Both the position numbers and the translations under genes were made by a program. From positions 436,501-500,500 of the forward strand of contig LSRY02000057.1 in the NCBI GenBank assembly GCA_001643675.2: a stretch of DNA of 64,000 nucleotides, given 5' to 3'. Of the stretch, positions 48,211 through 57,400 are shown piece after piece; position 1 is the stretch's first letter, and each line of letters begins with the position of its first letter. The notes beneath the pieces are model-generated. The model was given only the letters and a program-made list of their open reading frames with translations. It searched no databases and was not told the DNA's origin. This DNA is from Monocercomonoides exilis (taxonomy: Eukaryota > Preaxostyla > Oxymonadida > Polymastigidae).

Positions 48211-48451
48211 TTGTAATAAAAATTGATCTTATTGCATAATATATGTCAGATGAGAAAAACATTCAAACATATGATTAGTCAAAAGTGTTTTTTAATATTT
48301 GTTTCTGAAACAATACAAATGAATGCAAACATGTTCTCATTCAATCTCCCTTAATTAATTATTCATATTAATTAATTATTATTATTCTCAATTTACGTGA
48401 TAAAAAAAGGGCATCCGAAATCGTAGAGTGAAGGGTTTTTTATTTGTGACG
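48211..48451. promoter_or_regulatory. Divergent promoter region between ATRAP-like and Trf4-like genes
   Basis: 241 bp between ATG 48210 (minus) and ATG 48452 (plus). It is AT-rich with a TTAATTAATTATT-like patch near 48352-48380. Both promoters must lie here. No specific factor site is claimed. Confidence 0.5.
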
Positions 48452-51400
48452 ATGGACGAGAAGTTGATTGATTCAGTGCAAACAACTTGTTGCAAAAACA
48501 GAACTTATCTTCATAGTTATTTAAGACCAACTTCAATTTCAAGAACCATTTATCTTTGCCCTAATCCTTCACTTATATTTACAGAATTTGATCTACAGAA
48601 GGCTTACACTCTTTCTTTCCCTGCAATGGAAGAAAATTCAAATGATATAATTTCTTCATATTTATCATCAATAAAAAAAGAAATTTACGAAAACTATCCA
48701 TGGGCAATTAGTAGTTTTTTTTCATATATAGATGCTAAAGATCCCATGGATGCGCTAACTTTTGAGCTTCAAGACTTTACAAAATTTATGTCTCCGACTT
48801 TAACAGAATATTTATTTCGTCGCCATGTTGTTGATCGAGTTTCAAGGGTAGTAAATGACTGTTGGCCAAAAGCGCAACTTCATGTTTATGGAAGCATGAC
48901 GACTGGGCTTTACCTTCCACAAGGTGATGCAGATTTATCAATTCTTGGCCTACCAAATGGTTTACCACAATTCAGAATCCAAAATAGGAACAAAATCTTG
49001 CCACTTACTCCTCATTTATATTTTCAAGATTTGATGGGATTTGATAGAAAGAAAGAGTGTCTTTCTTCTCCTCGTCAAGTATCATTCACACAAACAATAT
49101 CATCTCTTCTTGCAACAGCTTCTTCAATCAGCAAAAATTCAAACTTTCAACCTTCATCATTGCGCAACACTTCCGCACCATTCTCACCTCCATCTTCTGC
49201 AATTTCTCCAAATCTTTCATCTTCTTCCATGGCACATTCAATATTTTCACCGATGACGAACCAACAAATGGTTGTTGCTTCACTTCTACACCTTTCACAT
49301 AATCTTTCATCGCACCCTGAAGCTAAAGACGTTGTTTGCCTGTCAAATGCGCGAGTGCCTGTTGTGAAGCACATAGACGTCACGGGAGACATTTCTGTGG
49401 ATGTGTCTGCCGGAGCGGCTGACGGCATAATCAATTCCTGGCTTGTCCGGCTGTGGGTTGTGGGGACAGAAGAAGCAGCAGAAAGTGGAAGCGAAGAAAC
49501 AGCCCCAGAGGATCAAGCACCACACGCGCCCAACGACGCTATGGAAACCAGAAACAGCCAGTTGAGCAATGAGAATGGCAATTGTCCTCTGACAGTTGCA
49601 AATCCAAAGCCAACAAGAACATTGTCGCCAATTGTGTTTGACGCAGCGCCGGTGCCGTTGGAAGGGATGGAACAGACAAACAACAAAAAAAAGGAACGCG
49701 AAAACACAGCTTCAGATGAATTGTCATTGACAACCGACACTCTGATGCCTTCCTTTGTAAATGCGGGAAATGCACAAACATTGGAGCACGAAAACACAAA
49801 CCAGAACGAGAAACAGCAGCAGAACCAGCAACAACCTCAGCCTCAGCCTCAGCCTCAGCCTCAGCCTCAGCCTCAGCTTCAGCCTCAGAAAACAACTCAA
49901 TCTTTTCAAGCAGCACAACCAGCTCTCACAGCAAATCCAACTGGCAGCAAACAAACAGCACCCGACACGAAATCCGACAGCAGCTGCGCTTCTGCCAACA
50001 ACATTCCCTTTTCCTCTGCTCTTCGGCCTCTCCTCCTCTTTCTGAAGGTCTTTCTGATATCGCAGCGCGTGTCTGAGCCGTACACAGGCGGAATGGGCAG
50101 CTATCTGCTCACTCTGCTTGTCGTCAGCCACTTTCAGATGTGGAGCAGAAACTACGGACAGGAGAGGAAGAACAGACAGGCAAAGAGACAAAGCCAGAAT
50201 CAGAGCCAGAATCAGGCTCCTTTTCAAACACAGAATACAACAAAGACCACAGAACAAGCATCGATTGATCAGCAGCCGCCATCACTTGGTGTTCTTCTCT
50301 TCACTTTCTTCCATCTGTATGCGCTGCGGTTTCCGTATCGGACACACGGAATAAGTGTGCGAGGACGAGGGTTCTACTTCACCAGAGACACGTGGCAGAG
50401 AGAGAAGGAGAAGTCGAGAGAGAAAGAGAGAGAGTGGGAGCAGTCGGTGAGGGAGATAGCAGAGATTGTGGAGTACAAAGACTCCGCTTTGCCGTTCAGG
50501 GCAGACTCGCCGTGGAGAGATGCCACAGAGCACAAGGATCTGCAGACAGAAAGAGGAAATATCTTTTCCGATGTGGCTGTTGAGCGAGAAAGAGACGGCG
50601 ATCGCGAGCGAATTGTCGAGTGGAGAGACAGAATGCAGTGCGATGGAATAAAACCACCTCCGCTGTCTGTTTTCAACAACAGGAGCGTCTTGGAGGAGAT
50701 GGCTGTTCCCTCACTTTCTCGTTCTTCTTCTTCTTCTTCCTCTTCTTCTTCGAATGATGATGAGCTTCTGTCTGAAGCTGCTCTTCCAGATAAGTCTTTT
50801 GATCCACACAGCACTTCTGAGCCTTCTGCATTTAGTCAGAAAGACCAAATGCATTCTTTTCAGTCATCAGCTTGTGATACAACAACAAATGCAGCTGTTA
50901 ATATAAATACAACACCAACAAAACAGCATAACCTAATATACCAGCAAAGCTTCACTCCAACCTCAAATCGCAGTCTATCTTCATCCCCTTCTTCATCTCC
51001 CACTCGTTCTCATCATCATTCTCGTGCTCGTTCTCCCTTCCTCTGCGTGCCATACTCCACTCTCCCTGTCTCTACGAGTGTTCTCTCAGCCGCCATCCCC
51101 CTCACCTTGTGCGTAGAAGACCCGCAACACCCTTCTGTCAACATCGGCGCCACATGCTGGAACTTCAGCGCTGTCCACAGCGCATTTGTGGCTGGCCTGT
51201 GGGCGCTGATGGCGCCGTGGGAGTTGTGGAAGAGGAAGAAAGAGTGCGAGCTACAAGATGAGTTGATAGCATCTTTACCAATTAAGGACACAAATACAGA
51301 TGTAAATACAAATAGTGTGTGTGAAGAGGTTATGATTCAAAATAGGAGAAATGCACAAAATGAGAATCAAAACAATGGAATTGATTCAGTTGTTCTTTCT

Positions 51401-54400
51401 TCATCAAAAGAAGATGATGTACCTCAACAACTCAACAATGATAATAACACTCATAACAATTCCATTTCTTCTCCTGCCAATCAAACGTCAGACAATACAC
51501 CTAAACACAATCACAGTTCAACACATTCTCAGCAACAAGTAGAATGCTGTTGCAGATTCCCTTCCTCTTCACTCGCTGGCTCATCTCAACTTCCTCCTCT
51601 TTCTCCCCCTCTTCCTTCACTCACATCGCCTCCACCTGAATTCACTGCGCTCTTGCCTCTTCCGTTGGCTTCTTCTGCTCATCCATCCACAAACACTTCA
51701 TTGCCCTTCACATCATCCCGCTCGCCTGCTGCATTCACTGCGCCCCCTGTGCCTCTTGATTCACCATTCACACGCTCCACATCATCATCCACAACACATG
51801 CCACTTCAACAACAACAACAACATCATCATCATCATTAGCATCATCTTTATCTTCTTCTTCTTCTTCTTCATTAACTTCATCACCCAACCATCATCCACC
51901 AGTCATTTCATCAAAACACCCCACCATTCTCTCTCGTCTGGCCTCTCTGACACCTGCCTTCACCCAATGGCGTTCAGAGCTGAATGGGCGAGTGTGGAAG
52001 GACATGGAGGCAGAGTGGGATGAGCTGTGCGAGACACACAGGGAGGCGCTGAGGAAAGAGATGATGGAGATGGAGAAGAAGAAGAATGCGAAGAGAGAGA
52101 AGACGAGGAGGAAGCGGATGGAGAGGAAGATGAAGCTGAGGCAGAAGGAGCTGCTGAGCTTGATAGACACACAGCAGAAGACAGCAGAAGGAGCTGTGGC
52201 ATCTTCAGACAGAGAAAACGGAGCAGCAATTAAAACAGACAAAGGGAATGACACAACAATTGAATCAAGTGCCTCTAAAGATAAATCGAGTGAACATTCA
52301 CTTGTTGTGCTGGTTGACAGAAACACACAGGAAAAGATGGCAGACGAAGAGAGCAACAACCAACAGAACTCGCGAAATAGCACACCTCTTCTGACAAAGA
52401 CAAGCCAAGTGAATGGAAATGAAGAAGAAGGAGATGACAGCGACAAAAGTGACATGTGTGATGGAGACGATGCTTCCTCGTTTTCTTCTGCTGTTTCGGG
52501 TGCGTTTTCTGTTGTCTCTTCTCGTTCTGTCACGCCCTCAGGCACACCCCGCAAAAAGAGGAGGAGAAGGAGAAGAAGCAAGAAAAGGTTGGAGCAGCTG
52601 GAAACAAACAATAAAGAGATTGTTGGAAACTTGAATTATTCTGTTGATGCAAATGAGTCAGCAAGTGTTGGAGAAGCAGGAAATGTGAGTGAATCATCCA
52701 ATTCCGTTTTCATTCAGCCACAAACACACAGCTCCAATCACACAGACATCCATTCCGAACACTCAAATGCCTCTCAAATGGAATTCTTGAGACAAAAACT
52801 GGAGCTCCTTCAAAATGCCGGCAGCGATCAAGAAAGCGTCTCTTCTTGTTCCTCCGAACATTCATCAGCTGCTCCTTCTTCATTTGCATTCACAAACAGC
52901 AAAGCAGACATTCAAACTCCGCCAAATTCGATTGTCTCTTCTGCAGAGTCATTTGAGGGCACTTCATCTGACGCTGCAGACGAAGCAAAGGATCTGAACA
53001 CAATTTCCATCCATTGCGAATCATTAACAATAACTCAGCCTTCAAAACAAACAACTTCGACAAATTCATCTTCTTCTTCACACAACATTTCATCTTCTAC
53101 ACAAGCTTTGCCTCCAGCACCTTTGTCATCATCATCATCATCATCTTCTTCTTCTTCTTCAAATTCATCTTCTTCTCTTTCCCATTCCGTTCAAAAATCA
53201 TCTTCCTCTTCATCTCGCTCGTCTTCCTCACCAAATTCTGTTCCATTTGCGCCCATTCCACGTCGTGTGCCTCCTCTCCTTCCTCCAACTGCCAATCATT
53301 CCACCTCCTTTTCCATCTCCCGCCTCGCCTCTTCTTCTCCCACACTCTCTTTCCCCTCTCAAAATGGCTCTCCTCTGATCACTCAATCACAACAGCTGTC
53401 TCCTCAGCTGCCTCCCACTTCATCCACACAGCCTCCTTCTCTCCAATCTCTCCAATCTCTTCCGTCTCTCTCTTCCTCTCCCTCTGCTGCTTCCTTTGCC
53501 CTTCCGCCTCTTCCTTCCTCTCCTTCCATCAAGCGCAGAGCAGCCTCTCCTCTCTCATCTTCCTTGCCACTTACACACAGATCGGTCTCCCCTCTACCAT
53601 CCACCTCACAACAGGCATTCCATTTGTACTCATCTCATTCATCAGCCACTGCTCCTTCTACTTCTGCCACATCGCCTTCTTCCTCTCTGCCAAACAATGC
53701 AAACAATTCTGTCTCATTTCACCAGGTTTCTGTACCTTCTCTTTCCATTTCATCGTCATCTACATCCCCTTCATCTTCATCGTCCTTCTCTTCCTCTTTC
53801 TTCCCTTCTTCTTCCTCTTCTTCTTCTTCTAACTCTCGTTCTTCATCTCCTTCTCTGCTGAGTTGCATGAGCAATGGAAGATACTCCTCCTCCCCTACTC
53901 CATCCACTGCCTCATCTTCTGGTGCTTCAATGTCCCCTCCACTAACACCCTCTTCACTGAACACGTATCAATCAGGAATGACTTCTCCTTCTTCTCCTTC
54001 GTGTATGACGCCAACTGTCTATTCTCCTTCTTTTCCTCCGCTTTCCTCTTATCTTTCGCAGCTGGCGCAGACAATTGTGGCTGATTCACACGCATTCGAC
54101 GAGGAAAATGCAGACATTTTACTTGCTGACTTCTTCGCATCCACAACACCTTCTGCACATTCGGAAGAGTTTCAACGAAAAGGAACAAAAGAAAATGGAG
54201 AAGCAGGGAAACAGAGTTGTTCACAGAACGAGAATTCTTATTTGGCAAATGACGGAGCAGCAGCAGGCATTGATTTTGGAGTGAGTCAGGGGATGAATTA
54301 TTCACAATCACCTTTCCATTTGTTTGAAGAAACGAAAAAGGCATCAAAAGGCGATGGAATGACAAATGAAGACATAATTTCGATGTCGCCTCGCTCTGCT

Positions 54401-57400
54401 TTTGTGTCTTTGCGCGCACAAACCACACAAAATAATGGAATTTCACTCCAATCAACAACAAATAACGCAACAACCAACACGTCCAAGCAATCTTCAACAG
54501 CAACAACAGCTCAAACAGCTTCATCTAATGCTTCAATGCCATCTTCTTCTTCTTCTTCTTCTTCTTCTTCTTCTTCCCAGCTATTCACATCTGTTCTCTC
54601 TGACTGTTTCCCCTTTGAACCTCTCTTTGCCCCGCGACACCGCCTCCAGTTCGATCCAAATGCTTTGGTGATCGAGTCTGAAACACAACTCTATCCCTCT
54701 TCATTCACCCCTTACTTGTTCCCCACCTTCGCTCCTATCCCCAAAATCCCCCGCCCTCTGGCCATTGAGCCAGTCACACTCACTCCAAACTCCCTCGCTC
54801 CGATCAACAGACCGCCCATCTCCTCTCCCCCGCCTCTCTTCTCACTCACCCCGAACTCCTTCAGCCCTGCTCCCACTTCCTCTCCTCCTCCTTCTTTCTC
54901 TCCTTTTGCCTTTTCTGTCTCGTCTCAGCTTCAGTCCTCACTCCACCAGTGGCAGCTGGCTCTTCCTCGCCGGCCGTTCTCTTTTGCTGCACAAAGACTC
55001 GTCTCCCACCCGTTTTTTGCACCCGTTTTGGAGTCGCTCATTTCATCGGCTTATTCACGCTCATCAGGTGCCAAAGGGGATGCGATGAATTCTTCACAGC
55101 AGAATATTTCATCATCTCGCAATGCTGATGCACAAACATCAAACCAAATACAAACCCAAACACAAAACATTCCATCATCATCATCATCTTCGTCATCATC
55201 AATATCTTCTTCATCTCTGCAACAAACTATTCCGAAATCTGAGAAAACAATCGATTCTCCAAATGACTCCACTTCACACCCAGCAATCGCCTCTTCCCCT
55301 CTTCCCATCTTTTCACCCACAACCATCGTGAAACCGCTTCCCATCACTCTCAATCCAACAACCCCGCCTTTCCAGCCAAGAGGGCGTCTTCCAGTTGCCA
55401 GCACACCTTCCCTTCTCTCCTCTTCCTCTGCCGCTCCTTCATCCAGTTCCCCTCCAGCTGTTGATCCTTCCTTCAGCCCATTCATCTCTCAGTCATTTCC
55501 TGACCCAGTGAAATCACCTCCAACTTCACGCAGCGCTTCCTTAACTTCTCAGACGATCAATCAACCACCAACAAAACAGCCGCCGCTTCTGCTTACAGTT
55601 ACTCAGTTCCCATCAGTTTCGCACATCACTGTATCCAATAGACAATCTTCTCCTGCTGCTTCTTCTTCTCCTTCGTTTTCTTCATCATCTTCTTCGTCAT
55701 CTGCTGTTTCCCCTTCTCCCTCTCCAGTTTCTTCTCCTTCCAGAAATTCCTCAAAGAACTTAATAAAAAAACAAGCATCAAACAGCTCACAATACTCTTC
55801 AACATCGCAAGCACTTTCTTTTCAGCTGTTGGATCCGTCTCCTCCACCCTCACCTCTTTCCATGCTGTCATCGCAATCTTCAAATACACCTACAAAAACT
55901 GCTGCTTCAGCTGGCCATTCAAAGCTTGCACAACAAACTGAGCAACATTCAAACACGAGTGCCTCTTCTTCTTCCGTGTCTGCTTCTCAGTCTTCAAATT
56001 CTACTTCATATTCTTCAATAGCAGCTTCTTCAACTGTTTCAACAACAAATAAAAAAGCTTCAAACAACCAACCAGAAACTGTTTCTGTACCAAAAGTTGT
56101 GAAGACATTGTCTGCAGAAAGTGTTCCATTTGTGCCTGGAAGCAAAAAATTATCTTCGATTATTGCTTCTTCACAGGCACAAAGCAATTCTTCAGAGACA
56201 TTGCCAGCATCGTCTTCTTCTGCCTCTTCCTCGACTCAGCCAGCAGCATCAGCACAACCCGGCTCAAAGACGGTTTATCAAACAGCTCGCAAGTTGGATG
56301 TGAATGGAGCAGCGCTTGCTCCTCTCCTGCCAACACCGACTCCAAAATTCCAAGTGAAACTTGGTGCCAACAGAACAGCTTCAGTCACAACTTCGTTTTC
56401 TTCACCAAACAATTCATCATCTTTGCCATCTGCTCAATCAGATGCTGTTGCTTCTTCTGAATCAAATGGTAACTATCCCTCATCTCTTGCTTCTTCTTCT
56501 CCTCCTCCTTCTGAAATTTCTTCTACCAATTCAGCAACTTCTTCTGAAGAAGGAGGAGAAGCAATCAATGTATCTTCGCAAACATATACAACAAATGAAA
56601 ACGAGAAGGATATAAAAAACACAGAAGAAAAACAGAACATTTTAGATTCAAAAATACAATCTGACAATTCTCAAATCACAGTTCCAGAAGATTCTTCATC
56701 TTCAATGCTCTCAGCTGCTCCGTCTGTTTCAACAGCCATCGCAGGAAAGGTAGCAGGAAATGCACATCTTCCGCTTTCTGAGCACCACATCCATCATTCA
56801 CTCACACCAAATTCGCTTGCACCGATTCCTCCTGATGAATATGAGGACAACGCAGAGGCGGAGAAAGAAGAGAGCGACAAGCAGTCGTCGAATGAAGCAC
56901 TTTCTGCAGATTCTCCGCTCGAATACGACATAGAAAGCGACGATTACGACACGGATGACGATGATCTCAGCTTTGTTGTGGAAGAAAAAGGAGAAATGCT
57001 GAAGGAGATGTTTGATGAGCCCGAAAGCGACAACTCGCCTTCGCCAGGCAGTCAGCAGCTGCGACATTTGCAGCGGAAGGATGTGCGGTCGACTTCACCA
57101 ACACTTTCACTGACACTTTCTTTGTCTGACTCGTCACCGCCATCTTCGCCGATTCCTGCTGATTTGTCGAATCTTGAGCTTTCTTCAACCATCTCTCAAT
57201 CCCATTCTCGTCACAGGCGCCATCAGCAGTCGCTGACAAACTCGCCAAACACTTCCTCTCCATCCTCTTTCTCTTTCACACCTCCACTTTCTTCTCCAAA
57301 CAAGAAACAGACATCAACTGCATCAGATGTACAGACCACTCTTTTAAGTGATGAAGCTCTTTTGTTTGACCTATTTGACGAAGCCGACGAGATCACTTGG

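Noticed and set aside
48428-48451. Upstream extension of the Trf4-like frame
   Set aside because: It starts with GTG; ATG 48452 is the first methionine in frame.
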